Assembly (NCBI GenBank): GCA_032622095.1
Contig: CP136063.1
Span: forward strand, 15,603,814-15,667,813
DNA length: 64,000 nt
Direction of reading: 5' to 3'
DNA from: Siphonodentalium dalli
Taxonomy: Eukaryota > Mollusca > Scaphopoda > Gadilida > Siphonodentaliidae
Part shown: piece by piece, positions 1 through 18,000 of the stretch
Position numbering within the stretch: the stretch's first letter is position 1
Layout: the number at the start of each line of letters is the position of its first letter
Made by a program: the position numbers and the translations under genes
Notes under the pieces: generated by a model
Databases searched by the model: none
Seen by the model: only the letters and a program-made list of their open reading frames with translations
What the model was told of the DNA's origin: nothing

Positions 1-3000
1 GCTGTTTATAAACATCACCTATTACACGACACTCTCCGGATAAAGTTATCGTTGTTTATAAACATCACCTATTACACGACACTCTCCGGATAAAGTTATC
101 GCTGTTTATAAACATCACCTATTACACGACACTGTCCGGATAAAGTTATCTCTGTTTATAAACATCACCTACTACATGACACTCTCCGGATAAAGTTATC
201 TCTGTTTATAAACATCACCTATTACATGACACTCTCCGGATAAAGTTATCGCTGTTTATAAACATCACCTATTACATGACACTCCCCGGATAAAGTTATC
301 TCTGTTTATAAACATCACCTATTACACGACACTCTCCGGATAAACATCACCTATTACATGACACTCTCCGGATAAAGTTATCGCTGTTTATAAACATCAC
401 CTATTACATGACACTCCCCGGATAAAGTTATCTCTGTTTATAAACATCACCTATTACATGACACTCTCCGGATAAAGTTATCTCTGTTTATAAACATCAC
501 CTATTACATGACACTCCCCGGATAAAGTTATCTCTGTTTATAAACATCACCTATTACATGACACTCTCCGGATAAAGTTATCGCTGTTTATAAACATCAC
601 CTATTACATGACACTCTCCGGATAAAGTTATCTCTGTTTATAAACATCACCTATTACACGACACTCTCCGGATAAAGTTATCGCTGTTTATAAACATCAA
701 CTATTACATGACACTCTCCGGATAAAGTTATCACTGTTTATAAACATCACCTATTGCACGACACTCTCCGGATAAAGTTATCGCTGTTTATAAACATCAT
801 CTATTACACGACACTCTCCGGATAAAGTTATCTCTGTTTATAAACATCACCTACTACATGACACTCTCCGGATAAAGTTATCGCTGTTTATAAACATCAC
901 CTATTACATGACACTCTCCGGATAAAGTTATCGCTGTTTATAAACATCACCTATTACACGAAACTCTCCGGATAAAGTTATCGCTGTTTATAAACATCAC
1001 CTATTACACGACACTCTCCGGATAAAGTTATCGCTGTGTATAAACATCACCTATTACACGACACTCTCCGGATAAAGTTATCGTTGTTTATAAACATCAC
1101 CTATTACACGACACTCTCCGGATAAAGTTATCGCTGTTTATAAACATCACCTATTACACGACACTCTCCGGATAAAGTTATCGCTGTTTATAAACATCAC
1201 CTATTACATGACACTCTCCGGATAAACATCATCTATTACATGACACTCTCCGGATAAAGTTATCTCTGTTTATAAACATCACCTATTACATGACACTCTC
1301 CGGATAAAGTTATCTCTGTTTATAAACATCACCTACTACATGACACTCTCCGGATAAAGTTATCGCTGTTTATAAACATCACCTATTACATGACACTCTC
1401 CGGATAAAGTTATCGCTGTTTATAAACATCACCTATTACATGACACTCTCCGGATAAAGTTATCGCTGTTTATAAACATCACCTATTACACGACACTCTC
1501 CGGATAAAGTTATCGCTGTTTATAAACATCACCTATTACACGACACTCTCCGGATAAAGTTATCGTTGTTTATAAACATCACCTATTACACGACACTCTC
1601 CGGATAAAGTTATCGCTGTTTATAAACATCACCTATTACACGACACTCTCCGGATAAAGTTATCTCTGTTTATAAACATCACCTACTACATGACACTCTC
1701 CGGATAAAGTTATCGCTGTTTATAAACATCACCTATTACACGACACTCTCCGGATAAAGTTATCGCTGTTTATAAACATCACCTATTACATGACACTCTC
1801 CGGATAAAGTTATCGCTGTTTATAAACATCACCTATTACATGACACTCTCCGGATAAAGTTATCTCTGTTTATAAACATCATCTATTACATGACACTCTC
1901 CGGATAAAGTTATCGCTGTTTATAAACATCACCTATTACATGACACTCCCCGGATAAAGTTATCTCTGTTTATAAACATCACCTATTACACGACACTCTC
2001 CGGATAAACATCATCTATTACATGACACTCTCCGGATAAAGTTATCTCTGTTTATAAACATCACCTATTACATGACACTCTCCGGATAAAGTTATCTCTG
2101 TTTATAAACATCACCTATTACATGACACTCTCCAGATAAAGTTATCGCTGTTTATAAACATCACCTATTACACGACACTCCCCGGATAAAGTTATCTCTG
2201 TTTATAAACATCACCTATTACATGACACTCTCCGGATAAAGTTATCTCTGTTTATAAACATCACCGATTACATGACACTCCCCGGATAAAGTTATCTCTG
2301 TTTATAAACATCACCTATTTCATGACACTCTCCGGATAAAGTTATCGCTGTTTATAAACATCACCTATTACATGACACTCTCCGGATAAAGTTATCTCTG
2401 TTTATAAACATCACCTATTACATGACACTCTCCGGATAAAGTTATCGCTGTTTATAAACATCACCTATTACATGACACTCTCCGGATAAAGTTATCTCTG
2501 TTTATAAACATCACCTATTACATGACACTCTCCGGATAAAGTTATCTCTGTTTATAAACATCACCTATTACATGACACTCCCCGGATAAAGTTATCTCTG
2601 TTTATAAACATCACCTATTACATGACACTCTCCGGATAAAGTTATCGCTGTTTATAAACATCACCTATTACATGACACTCTCCGGATAAAGTTATCTCTG
2701 TTTATAAACATCACCTATTACACGACACTCTCCGGATAAAGTTATCGCTGTTTATAAACATCACCTATTACACGACACTCTCCGGATAAAGTTATCACTG
2801 TTTATAAACATCACCTATTGCACGACACTCTCCGGATAAAGTTATCGCTGTTTATAAACATCATCTATTACACGACACTCTCCGGATAAAGTTATCTCTG
2901 TTTATAAACATCACCTACTACATGACACTCTCCGGATAAAGTTATCGCTGTTTATAAACATCACCTATTACATGACACTCTCCGGATAAAGTTATCGCTG

Positions 3001-6000
3001 TTTATAAACATCACCTATTACACGACACTCTCCGGATAAAGTTATCGCTGTTTATAAACATCACCTATTACACGATACTCTCCGGATAAAGTTATCGCTG
3101 TTTATAAACATCACCTACTACACGACACTCTCCGGATAAAGGTATCGCTGTTTATAAACATCACCTATTACACGACACTCTCCGGATAAAGTTATCGCTG
3201 TTTATAAACATCACCTATTACATGACACTCTCCGGTTAAAGTTATCGCTGTTTATAAACATCACCTATTACATGACACTCTCCGGATAAAGTTATCTCTG
3301 TTTATAAACATCACCTACTACATGACACTCTCCGGATAAAGTTATCGCTGTTTATAAACATCACCTATTACACGACACTCTCCGGATAAAGTTATCGCTG
3401 TTTATAAACATCACCTATTACATGACACTCTCCGGATAAACATCATCTATTACATGACACTCTCCGGATAAAGTTATCTCTGTTTATAAACATCACCTAT
3501 TACATGACACTCTCCGGATAAAGTTATCTCTGTTTATAAACATCACCTACTACATGACACTCTCCGGATAAAGTTATCGCTGTTTATAAACATCACCTAT
3601 TACATGACACTCTCCGGATAAAGTTATCGCTGTTTATAAACATCACCTATTACATGACACTCTCCGGATAAAGTTATCGCTGTTTATAAACATCACCTAT
3701 TACACGACACTCTCCGGATAAAGTTATCGCTGTTTATAAACATCACCTATTACACGACACTCTCCGGATAAAGTTATCGTTGTTTATAAACATCACCTAT
3801 TACACGACACTCTCCGGATAAAGTTATCGCTGTTTATAAACATCACCTATTACACGACACTCTCCGGATAAAGTTATCTCTGTTTATAAACATCACCTAC
3901 TACATGACACTCTCCGGATAAAGTTATCGCTGTTTATAAACATCACCTATTACACGACACTCTCCGGATAAAGTTATCGCTGTTTATAAACATCACCTAT
4001 TACATGACACTCTCCGGATAAAGTTATCGCTGTTTATAAACATCACCTATTACATGACACTCTCCGGATAAAGTTATCTCTGTTTATAAACATCATCTAT
4101 TACATGACACTCTCCGGATAAAGTTATCGCTGTTTATAAACATCACCTATTACATGACACTCCCCGGATAAAGTTATCTCTGTTTATAAACATCACCTAT
4201 TACACGACACTCTCCGGATAAACATCATCTATTACATGACACTCTCCGGATAAAGTTATCTCTGTTTATAAACATCACCTATTACATGACACTCTCCGGA
4301 TAAAGTTATCTCTGTTTATAAACATCACCTATTACATGACACTCTCCAGATAAAGTTATCGCTGTTTATAAACATCACCTATTACACGACACTCCCCGGA
4401 TAAAGTTATCTCTGTTTATAAACATCACCTATTACACGACACTCTCCGGATAAACATCATCTATTACATGACACTCTCTGGATAAAGTTATCTCTGTTTA
4501 TAAACATCACCTATTACATGACACTCTCCAGATAAAGTTATCGCTGTTTATAAACATCACCTATTACATGACACTCTCCGGATAAAGTTATCGCTGTTTA
4601 TAAACATCACCTATTACATGACACTCTCCGGATAAAGTTATCTCTGTTTATAAACATCACCTATTACATGACACTCTCCGGATAAAGTTATCGCTGTTTA
4701 TAAACATCACCTATTACATGACACTCTCCGGATAAAGTTATCTCTGTTTATAAACATCACCTATTACATGACACTCTCCGGATAAAGTTATCTCTGTTTA
4801 TAAACATCACCTATTACATGACACTCCCCGGATAAAGTTATCTCTGTTTATAAACATCACCTATTACATGACACTCTCCGGATAAAGTTATCGCTGTTTA
4901 TAAACATCACCTATTACATGACACTCTCCGGATAAAGTTATCTCTGTTTATAAACATCACCTATTACACGACACTCTCCGGATAAAGTTATCGCTGTTTA
5001 TAAACATCACCTATTACACGACACTCTCCGGATAAAGTTATCACTGTTTATAAACATCACCTATTGCACGACACTCTCCGGATAAAGTTATCGCTGTTTA
5101 TAAACATCATCTATTACACGACACTCTCCGGATAAAGTTATCTCTGTTTATAAACATCACCTACTACATGACACTCTCCGGATAAAGTTATCGCTGTTTA
5201 TAAACATCACCTATTACATGACACTCTCCGGATAAAGTTATCGCTGTTTATAAACATCACCTATTACACGACACTCTCCGGATAAAGTTATCGCTGTTTA
5301 TAAACATCACCTATTACACGATACTCTCCGGATAAAGTTATCGCTGTTTATAAACATCACCTACTACACGACACTCTCCGGATAAAGGTATCGCTGTTTA
5401 TAAACATCACCTATTACACGACACTCTCCGGATAAAGTTATAGCTGTTTATAAACATCACCTATTACATGACACTCTCCGGTTAAAGTTATCGCTGTTTA
5501 TAAACATCACCTATTACATGACACTCTCCGGATAAAGTTATCTCTGTTTATAAACATCACCTATTACATGACACTCTCCGGATAAAGTTATCGCTGTTTA
5601 TAAACATCACCTATTACACGACACTCTCCGGATAAACATCATCAATTACATGACACTCTCCGGATAAAGTTATCTCTGTTTATAAACATCACCTATTTCA
5701 TGACACTCTCCGGATAAAGTTATCTCTGTTTATAAACATCAACTATTACATGACAATCTCCGGATAAAGTTATCTCTGTTTATAAACATCACCTATTGCA
5801 TGACACTCTCCGGATAAAGTTATCTCTGTTTATAAACATCACCTATTACATGACACTCTCCGGATAAAGTTATCGCTGTTTATAAACATCACCTATTACA
5901 TGACACTCTCCGGATAAAGTTATCTCAGTTTATAAACATCACCTATTACACGACACTCTCCGGATAAAGTTATCGCTGTTTATAAACATCACCTATTACA

Positions 6001-9000
6001 TGACACTCTCCGGATAAAGTTATCGCTGTGTAAAAACATCACCTATTGCACGACACTCTCCGGATAAAGTTATCGCTGTTTATAAACATCATCTATTACA
6101 CGACACTCTCCGGATAAAGTTATCTCTGTTTATAAACAACACCTACTACATGACACTCTCCGGATAAAGTTATCGCTGTTTATAAACATCACCTATTACA
6201 TGACACTCTCCGGATAAAGTTATCGCTGTTTATAAACATCACCTATTACATGACACTCTCCGGATAAAGTTATCGCTGTTTATAAACATCACCTATTACA
6301 CGACACTCTCCGGATAAAGTTATCGCTGTTTATAAACATCACCTATTACACGACACTCTCCGGATAAAGTTATCGTTGTTTATAAACATCACCTATTACA
6401 CGACACTCTCCGGATAAAGTTATCGCTGTTTATAAACATCACCTATTACACGACACTGTCCGGATAAAGTTATCTCTGTTTATAAACATCACCTACTACA
6501 TGACACTCTCCGGATAAAGTTATCGCTGTTTATAAACATCACCTATTACACGACACTCTCCGGATAAAGTTATCGCTGTTTATAAACATCACCTATTACA
6601 CGACACTCTCCGGATAAAGTTATCGCTGTTTATAAACATCACCTATTACATGACACTCTCCGGATAAAGTTATCTCTGTTTATAAACATCATCTATTACA
6701 TGACACTCTCCGGATAAAGTTATCGCTGTTTATAAACATCACCTATTACATGACACTCTCCGGATAAAGTTATCTCTGTTTATAAACATCACCTATTACA
6801 CGACACTCTCCGGATAAAGTTATCGCTGTTTATAAACATCACCTATTACATGACACTCTCCGGATAAAGTTATCACTGTTTATAAACATCACCTATTGCA
6901 CGACACTCTCCGGATAAAGTTATCGCTGTTTATAAACATCATCTATTACACGACACTCTCCGGATAAAGTTATCTCTGTTTAAAAACATCACCTATTATA
7001 CGACACTCTCCGGATAAAGTTATCGCTGTTTATAAACATCACCTATTACATGACACTCTCCGGATAAAGTTATCGCTGTTTATAAACATCACCTATTATA
7101 CGACACTCTCCGGATAAAGTTATCGCTGTTTATAAACATCACCTATTACACGATACTCTCCGGATAAAGTTATCGCTGTTTATAAACATCACCTACTACA
7201 TGACACTCTCCGGATAAAGGTATCGCTGTTTATAAACATCACCTATTACACGACACTCTCCGGATAAAGTTATCGCTGTTTATAAACATCACCTATTACA
7301 TGACACTCTCCGGATAAAGTTATCGCTGTTTATAAACATCACCTATTACATGACACTCTCCGGATAAAGTTATCTCTGTTTATAAACATCACCTATTACA
7401 TGACACTCTCCGGATAAACATCATCTATTACATGACACTCTCCGGATAAAGTTATCTCTGTTTATAAACATCACCTATTTCATGACACTCTCCGGATAAA
7501 GTTATCTCTGTTTATAAACATCAACTATTACATAACAATCTCCGGATAAAGTTATCTCTGTTTATAAACATCACCTATTGCATGACACTCTCCGGATAAA
7601 GTTATCTCTGTTTATAAACATCACCTATTACATGACACTCTCCGGATAAAGTTATCGCTGTTTATAAACATCACCTATTACACGACACTCTCCGGATAAA
7701 GTTATCTCAGTTTATAAACATCACCTATTACACGACACTCTCCGGATAAAGTTATCGCTGTTTATAAACATCACCTATTACATGACACTCTCCGGATAAA
7801 GTTATCTCAGTTTATAAACATCACCTATTACACGACACTCTCCGGATAAAGTTATCGCTGTTTATAAACATCACCTATTACATGACACTCTCCGGATAAA
7901 GTTATCGCTGTTTATAAACATCACCTATTGCACGACACTCTCCGGATAAAGTTATCGCTGTTTATAAACATCATCTATTACACGACACTCTCCGGATAAA
8001 GTTATCTCTGTTTATAAACAACACCTACTACATGACACTCTCCGGATAAAGTTATCGCTGTTTATAAACATCACCTATTACATGACACTCTCCGGATAAA
8101 GTTATCGCTGTTTATAAACATCACCTATTACATGACACTCTCCGGATAAAGTTATCGCTGTTTATAAACATCACCTATTACACGACACTCTCCGGATAAA
8201 GTTATCGCTGTTTATAAACATCACCTATTACACGACACTCTCCGGATAAAGTTATCGTTGTTTATAAACATCACCTATTACACGACACTCTCCGGATAAA
8301 GTTATCGCTGTTTATAAACATCACCTATTACACGACACTGTCCGGATAAAGTTATCTCTGTTTATAAACATCACCTACTACATGACACTCTCCGGATAAA
8401 GTTATCGCTGTTTATAAACATCACCTATTACACGACACTCTCCGGATAAAGTTATCGCTGTTTATAAACATCACCTATTACATGACACTCTCCGGATAAA
8501 GTTATCGCTGTTTATAAACATCACCTATTACATGACACTCTCCGGATAAAGTTATCTCTGTTTATAAACATCATCTATTACATGACACTCTCCGGATAAA
8601 GTTATCGCTGTTTATAAACATCACCTATTACATGACACTCCCCGGATAAAGTTATCTCTGTTTATAAACATCACCTATTACACGACACTCTCCGGATAAA
8701 CATCATCTATTACATGACACTCTCCGGATAAAGTTATCTCTGTTTATAAACATCACCTATTACATGACACTCTCCGGATTAAGTTATCTCTGTTTATAAA
8801 CATCACCTATTACATGACACTCTCCGGATAAAGTTATCGCTGTTTATAAACATCACCTATTACATGACACTCCCCGGATAAAGTTATCTCTGTTTATAAA
8901 CATCACCTATTACATGACACTCTCCGGATAAAGTTATCTCTATTTATAAACATCACCTATTACATGACACTCCCCGGATAAAGTTATCTCTGTTTATAAA

Positions 9001-12000
9001 CATCACCTATTACATGACACTCTCCGGATAAAGTTATCGCTGTTTATAAACATCACCTATTACATGACACTCTCCGGATAAAGTTATCTCTGTTTATAAA
9101 CATCACCTATTACACGACACTCTCCGGATAAAGTTATCGCTGTTTATAAACATCACCTATTACATGACACTCTCCGGATAAAGTTATCACTGTTTATAAA
9201 CATCACCTATTGCACGACACTCTCCGGATAAAGTTATCGCTGTTTATAAACATCATCTATTACACGACACTCTCCGGATAAAGTTATCTCTGTTTATAAA
9301 CATCACCTACTACATGACACTCTCCGGATAAAGTTATCGCTGTTTATAAACATCACCTATTACATGACACTCTCCGGATAAAGTTATCGCTGTTTATAAA
9401 CATCACCTATTACACGACACTCTCCGGATAAAGTTATCGCTGTTTATAAACATCACCTATTACACGTCACTCTCCGGATAAAGTTATCGCTGTTTATAAA
9501 CATCACCTATTACACGACACTCTCCGGATAAAGTTATCGTTGTTTATAAACATCACCTATCACACGACACTCACCGGATAAAGTTATCGCTGTTTATAAA
9601 CATCACCTATTACACGACACTCTCCGGATAAAGTTATCGCTGTTTATAAACATCACCTATTACATGACACTCTCCGGATAAACATCATCTATTACATGAC
9701 ACTCTCCGGATAAAGTTATCTCTGTTTATAAACATCACCTATTACATGACACTCTCCGGATAAAGTTATCTCTGTTTATAAACATCACTTACTACATGAC
9801 ACTCTCCGGATAAAGTTATCGCTGGTTATAAACATCACCTATAACATGACACTCTCCGGATAAAGTTATCGCTGTTTATAAACATCACCTATTACATGAC
9901 ACTCTCCGGATAAAGTTATCGCTGTTTATAAACATCACCTATTACACGACACTCTCCGGATAAAGTTATCGCTGTTTATAAACATCACCTATTACACGAC
10001 ACTCTCCGGATAAAGTTATCGTTGTTTATAAACATCACCTATTACACGACACTCTCCGGATAAAGTTATCGCTGTTTATAAACATCACCTATTACACGAC
10101 ACTCTCCGGATAAAGTTATCTCTGTTTATAAACATCACCTACTACATGACACTCTCCGGATAAAGTTGTCGCTGTTTATAAACATCACCTATTACACGAC
10201 ACTCTCCGGATAAAGTTATCGCTGTTTATAAACATCACCTATTACATGACACTCTCCGGATAAAGTTATCGCTGTTTATAAACATCACCTATTACATGAC
10301 ACTCTCCGGATAAAGTTATCTCTGTTTATAAACATCATCTATTACATGACACTCTCCGGATAAAGTTATCGCTGTTTATAAACATCACCTATTACATGAC
10401 ACTCCCCGGATAAAGTTATCTCTGTTTATAAACATCACCTATTACACGACACTCTCCGGATAAACATCATCTATTACATGACACTCTCCGGATAAAGTTA
10501 TCTCTGTTTATAAACATCACCTATTACATGACACTCTCCGGATAAAGTTATCTCTGTTTATAAACATCACCTATTACATGACACTCTCCGGATAAAGTTA
10601 TCGCTGTTTATAAACATCACCTATTACATGACACTCCCCGGATAAAGTTATCTCTGTTTATAAACATCACCTATTACATGACACTCTCCGGATAAAGTTA
10701 TCTCTGTTTATAAACATCACCTATTACATGACACTCCCCGGATAAAGTTATCTCTGTTTATAAACATCACCTATTTCATGACACTCTCCGGATAAAGTTA
10801 TCGTTGTTTATAAACATCACCTATTACATGACACTCTCCGGATAAAGTTATCTCTGTTTATAAACATCACCTATTACATGACACTCTCCGGATAAAGTTA
10901 TCGCTGTTTATAAACATCACCTATTACATGACACTCTCCGGATAAAGTTATCGCTGTTTATAAACATCACCTATTACATGACACTCCCCGGATAAAGTTA
11001 TCTCTGTTTATAAACATCACATATTACACGACACTCTCCGAATAAACATCATCTATTACATGACACTCTCCGGATAAAGTTATCTCTGTTTATAAACATC
11101 ACCTATTACATGACACTCTCCGGATAAAGTTATCTCTGTTTATAAACATCACCTATTACATGACACTCCCCGGATAAAGTTATCGCTGTTTATAAACATC
11201 AACTATTACATGACACTCCCCGGATAAAATTATCTCTGTTTATAAACATCACCTATTACATGACACTCTCCGGATAAAGTTATCTCTGTTTATAAACATC
11301 ACCTATTACATGACACTCCCCGGATAAAGTTATCTCTGTTTATAAACATCACCTATTACACGACACTCTCCGGATAAAGTTATCGCTGTTTATAAACATC
11401 ACCTATTACATGACACTCTCCGGATAAAGTTATCACTGTTTATAAACATCACCTATTGCACGACACTCTCCGGATAAAGTTATCGCTGTTTATAAACATC
11501 ATCTATTACACGACACTCTCCGGATAAAGTTATCTCTGTTTATAAACATCACCTACTACATGACACTCTCCGGATAAAGTTATCGCTGTTTATAAACATC
11601 ACCTATTACATGACACTCTCCGGATAAAGTTATCGCTGTTTATAAACATCACCTATTACACGACACTCTCCGGATAAAGTTATCGCTGTTTATAAACATC
11701 ACCTATTACACGACACTCTCCGGATAAAGTTATCGCTGTTTACAAACATCACCTATTACACGACACTCTCCGGATAAAGTTATCGTTGTTTATAAAAATC
11801 ACCTATTACACGACACTCTCCGGATAAAGTTATCGCTGTTTATAAACATCACCTATTATACGACACTCTCCGGATAAAGTTATCGCTGTTTATAAACATC
11901 ACCTATTACATGACACTCTCCGGATAAACATCATCTATTACATGACACTCTCCGGATAAAGTTATCTCTGTTTATAAACATCACCTATTACATGACACTC

Positions 12001-15000
12001 CCCGGATAAAGTTATCTCTGTTTATAAACATCACCTATTTCATGACACTCTCCGGATAAAGTTATCGTTGTTTATAAACATCACCTATTACATGACACTC
12101 TCCGGATAAAGTTATCTCTGTTTATAAACATCACCTATTACATGACACTCTCCGGATAAAGTTATCGCTGTTTATAAACATCACCTATTACATGACACTC
12201 TCCGGATAAAGTTATCGCTGTTTATAAACATCACCTATTACATGACACTCCCCGGATAAAGTTATCTCTGTTTATAAACATCACCTATTACACGACACTC
12301 TCCGAATAAACATCATCTATTACATGACACTCTCCGGATAAAGTTATCTCTGTTTATAAACATCACCTATTACATGACACTCTCCGGATAAAGTTATCTC
12401 TGTTTATAAACATCACCTGTTACATGACACTCCCCGGATAAAGTTATCGCTGTTTATAAACATCAACTATTACATGACACTCCCCGGATAAAATTATCTC
12501 TGTTTATAAACATCACCTATTACATGACACTCTCCGGATAAAGTTATCTCTGTTTATAAACATCACCTATTACATGACACTCCCCGGATAAAGTTATCTC
12601 TGTTTATAAACATCACCTATTACATGACACTCTCCGGATAAAGTTATCGCTGTTTATAAACATCACCTATTACATGACACTCTCCGGATAAAGTTATCTC
12701 TGTTTATAAACATCACCTATTACACGACACTCTCCGGATAAAGTTATCGCTGTTTATAAACATCACCTATTACATGACACTCTCCGGATAAAGTTATCAC
12801 TGTTTATAAACATCACCTATTGCACGACACTCTCCGGATAAAGTTATCGCTGTTTATAAACATCATCTATTACACGACACTCTCCGAATAAAGTTATCTC
12901 TGTTTATAAACATCACCTACTACATGACACTCTCCGGATAAAGTTATCTCTGTTTATAAACATCGCCTAGTACATGACACTCTCCGGATAAAGTTATCGC
13001 TGTTTATAAACATCACCTATTACATGACACTCTCCGGATAAAGTTATCTCTGTTTATAAACATCACCTATTACATGACACTCCCCGGATAAAGTTATCTC
13101 TGTTTATAAACATCACCTATTACATGACACTCTCCGGATAAAGTTATCGCTGTTTATAAACATCACCTATTACATGACACTCTCCGGATAAAGTTATCTC
13201 TGTTTATAAACATCACCTATTACACGACACTCTCCGGATAAAGTTATCGCTGTTTATAAACATCACCTATTACATGACACTCTCCGGATAAAGTTATCAC
13301 TGTTTATAAACATCACCTATTGCACGACACTCTCCGGATAAAGTTATCGCTGTTTATAAACATCATCTATTACACGACACTCTCCGGATAAAGTTATCTC
13401 TGTTTATAAACATCACCTACTACATGACACTCTCCGGATAAAGTTATCGCTGTTTATAAACATCACCTATTACATGACACTCTCCGGATAAAGTTATCGC
13501 TGTTTATAAACATCACCTATTACACGACACTCTCCGGATAAAGTTATCGCTGTTTATAAACATCACCTATTACACGACACTCTCCGGATAAAGTTATCGC
13601 TGTTTACAAACATCACCTATTACACGACACTCTCCGGATAAAGTTATCGTTGTTTATAAACATCACCTATTACACGACACTCTCCGGATAAAGTTATCGC
13701 TGTTTATAAACATCACCTATTACACGACACTCTCCGGATAAAGTTATCGCTGTTTATAAACTTCACCTATTACATGACACTCTCCGGATAAACATCATCT
13801 ATTACATGACACTCTCCGGATAAAGTTATCTCTGTTTATAAACATCACCTATTACATGACACTCCCCGGATAAAGTTATCTCTGTTTATAAACATCACCT
13901 ATTTCATGACACTCTCCGGATAAAGTTATCGTTGTTTATAAACATCACCTATTACATGACACTCTCCGGATAAAGTTATCTCTGTTTATAATCATCACCT
14001 ATTACATGACACTCTCCGGATAAAGTTATCGCTGTTTATAAACATCACCTATTACATGACACTCTCCGGATAAAGTTATCGCTGTTTATAAACATCACCT
14101 ATTACATGACACTCCCCGGATAAAGTTATCTCTGTTTATAAACATCACCTATTACACGACACTCTCCGAATAAACATCATCTATTACATGACACTCTCCG
14201 GATAAAGTTATCTCTGTTTATAAACATCACCTATTACATGACACTCTCCGGATAAAGTTATCTCTGTTTATAAACATCACCTATTACATGACACTCCCCG
14301 GATAAAGTTATCGCTGTTTATAAACATCAACTATTACATGACACTCCCCGGATAAAATTATCTCTGTTTATAAACATCACCTATTACATGACACTCTCCG
14401 GATAAAGTTATCTCTGTTTATAAACATCACCTATTACATGACACTCCCCGGATAAAGTTATCTCTGTTTATAAACATCACCTATTACATGACACTCTCCG
14501 GATAAAGTTATCGCTGTTTATAAACATCACCTATTACATGACACTCTCCGGATAAAGTTATCTCTGTTTATAAACATCACCTATTACACGACACTCTCCG
14601 GATAAAGTTATCGCTGTTTATAAACATCACCTATTACATGACACTCTCCGGATAAAGTTATCACTGTTTATAAACATCACCTATTGCACGACACTCTCCG
14701 GATAAAGTTATCGCTGTTTATAAACATCATCTATTACACGACACTCTCCGGATAAAGTTATCTCTGTTTATAAACATCACCTACTACATGACACTCTCCG
14801 GATAAAGTTATCGCTGTTTATAAACATCACCTATTACATGACACTCTCCGGATAAAGTTATCGCTGTTTATAAACATCACCTATTACACGACACTCTCCG
14901 GATAAAGTTATCGCTGTTTATAAACATCACCTATTACACGACACTCTCCGGATAAAGTTATCGCTGTTTACAAACATCACCTATTACACGACACTCTCCG

Positions 15001-18000
15001 GATAAAGTTATCGTTGTTTATAAACATCACCTATTACACGACACTCTCCGGATAAAGTTATCGCTGTTTATAAACATCACCTATTACACGACACTCTCCG
15101 GATAAAGTTATCGCTGTTTATAAACATCACCTATTACATGACACTCTCCGGATAAACATCATCTATTACATGACACTCTCCGGATAAAGTTATCTCTGTT
15201 TATAAACATCACCTATTACATGACACTCTCCGGATAAAGTTATCTCTGTTTATAAACATCACCTACTACATGACACTCTCCGGATAAAGTTATCGCTGTT
15301 TATAAACATCACCTATTACATGACACTCTCCGGATAAAGTTAACGCTGTTTATAAACATCACCTATTACATGACACTCTCCGGATAAAGTTATCGCTGTT
15401 TATAAACATCACCTATTACACGACACTCTCCGGATAAAGTTATCGCTGTTTATAAACATCACCTATTACACGACACTCTCCGGATAAAGTTATCGTTGTT
15501 TATAAACATCACCTATTACACGACACTCTCCGGATAAAGTTATCGCTGTTTATAAACATCACCTATTACACGACACTCTCCGGATAAAGTTATCTCTGTT
15601 TATAAACATCACCTACTACTTGACACTCTCCGGATAAAGTTATCGCTGTTTATAAACATCACCTATTACACGACACTCTCCGGATAAAGTTATCGCTGTT
15701 TATAAACATCACCTATTACATGACACTCTCCGGATAAAGTTATCGCTGTTTATAAACATCACCTATTACATGACACTCTCCGGATAAAGTTATCTCTGTT
15801 TATAAACATCATCTATTACATGACACTCTCCGGATAAAGTTATCGCTGTTTATAAACATCACCTATTACATGACACTCCCCGGATAAAGTTATCTCTGTT
15901 TATAAACATCACCTATTACACGACACTCTCCGGATAAACATCATCTATTACATGACACTCTCCGGATAAAGTTATCTCTGTTTATAAACATCACCTATTA
16001 CATGACACTCTCCGGATAAAGTTATCTCTGTTTATAAACATCACCTATTACATGACACTCTCCGGATAAAGTTATCGCTGTTTATAAACATCACCTATTA
16101 CATGACACTCCCCGGATAAAGTTATCTCTGTTTATAAACATCACCTATTACATGACACTCTCCGGATAAAGTTATCTCTGTTTATAAACATCACCTATTA
16201 CATGACACTCCCCGGATAAAGTTATCTCTGTTTATAAACATCACCTATTACATGACACTCTCCGGATAAAGTTATCGCTGTTTATAAACATCACCTATTA
16301 CATGACACTCTCCGGATAAAGTTATCTCTGTTTATAAACATCACCTATTACACGACACTCTCCGGATAAAGTTATCGCTGTTTATAAACATCACCTATTA
16401 CATGACACTCTCCGGATAAAGTTATCACTGTTTATAAACATCACCTATTGCACGACACTCTCCGGATAAAGTTATCGGTGTTTATAAACATCATCTATTA
16501 CACGACACTCTCCGGATAAAGTTATCTCTGTTTATAAACATCACCTACTACATGACACTCTCCGGATAAAGTTATCGCTGTTTATAAACATCACCTATTA
16601 CATGACACTCTCCGGATAAAGTTATCGCTGTTTATAAACATCACCTATTACACCACACTCTGCGGATAAATTTATCGCTGTTTATAAACATCACCTATTA
16701 CACGACACTCTCCGGATAAACATCATCTATTACATGACACTCTCCGGATAAAGTTATCTCTGTTTATAAACATCACCTATTACATGACACTCTCCGGATA
16801 AAGTTATCACTGTTTATAAACATCACCTATTACACGACACTCTCCGGATAAATTTATCGCTGTTTATAAACATCACCTATTACATGACACTCTCCGGATA
16901 AACATCATCTATTACATGACACTCTCCGGATAAAGTTATCTCTGTTTATAAACATCACCTATTACATGACACTCTCCGGATAAAGTTATCACTGTTTATA
17001 AACATCACCTATTACACGACACTCTCCGGATAAAGTTATCGCTGTTTATAAACATCACCTATTGCAGGACACTCTCCGGATAAAGTTATCTCTGTTTATA
17101 AACATCACCTACTACATGACACTCTCCGGATAAAGTTATCGCTGTTTATAAACATCACCTATTACATGACACTCTCCGGATAAAGTTATCGCTGTTTATA
17201 AACATCACCTATTACACGACACTCTCCGGATAAATTTATCGCTGTTTATAAACATCACCTATTACACGACACTCTCCGGATAAAGTTATCGCTGTTTATA
17301 AACATCACCTATTACACGACACTCTCCGGATAAAGTTATCGTTGTTTATAAACATCACCTATTACACGACACTCTCCGGATAAAGTTATCGCTGTTTATA
17401 AACATCACCTATTACACGACACTCTCCGGATAAAGTTATCGCTGTTTATAAACATCACCTATTACATGACACTCTCCGGATAAACATCATCTATTACATG
17501 ACACTCTCCGGATAAAGTTATCTCTGTTTATAAACATCACCTATTACATGACACTCTCCGGATAAAGTTATCTCTGTTTATAAACATCACCTATTACATG
17601 ACACTCTCCGGATAAAGTTATCGCTGTTTATAAACATAACCTATTACATGACACTCCCCGGATAAAGTTATCTCTGTGTATAAACATCACCTATTACATG
17701 ACACTCTCCGGATAAAGTTATCTCTGTTTATAAACATCACCTATTACATGACACTCCCCGGATAAAGTTATCTCTGTTTATAAACATCACCTATTACATG
17801 ACACTCTCCGGATAAAGTTATCGCTGTTTATAAACATCACCTATTACATGACACTCTCCGGATAAAGTTATCTCTGTTTATAAACATCACCTATTACACG
17901 ACACTCTCCGGATAAAGTTATCGCTGTTTATAAACATCACCTATTACACGACACTCTACGGATAAAGTTATCGCTGTTTATAAACATCACCTATTGCACG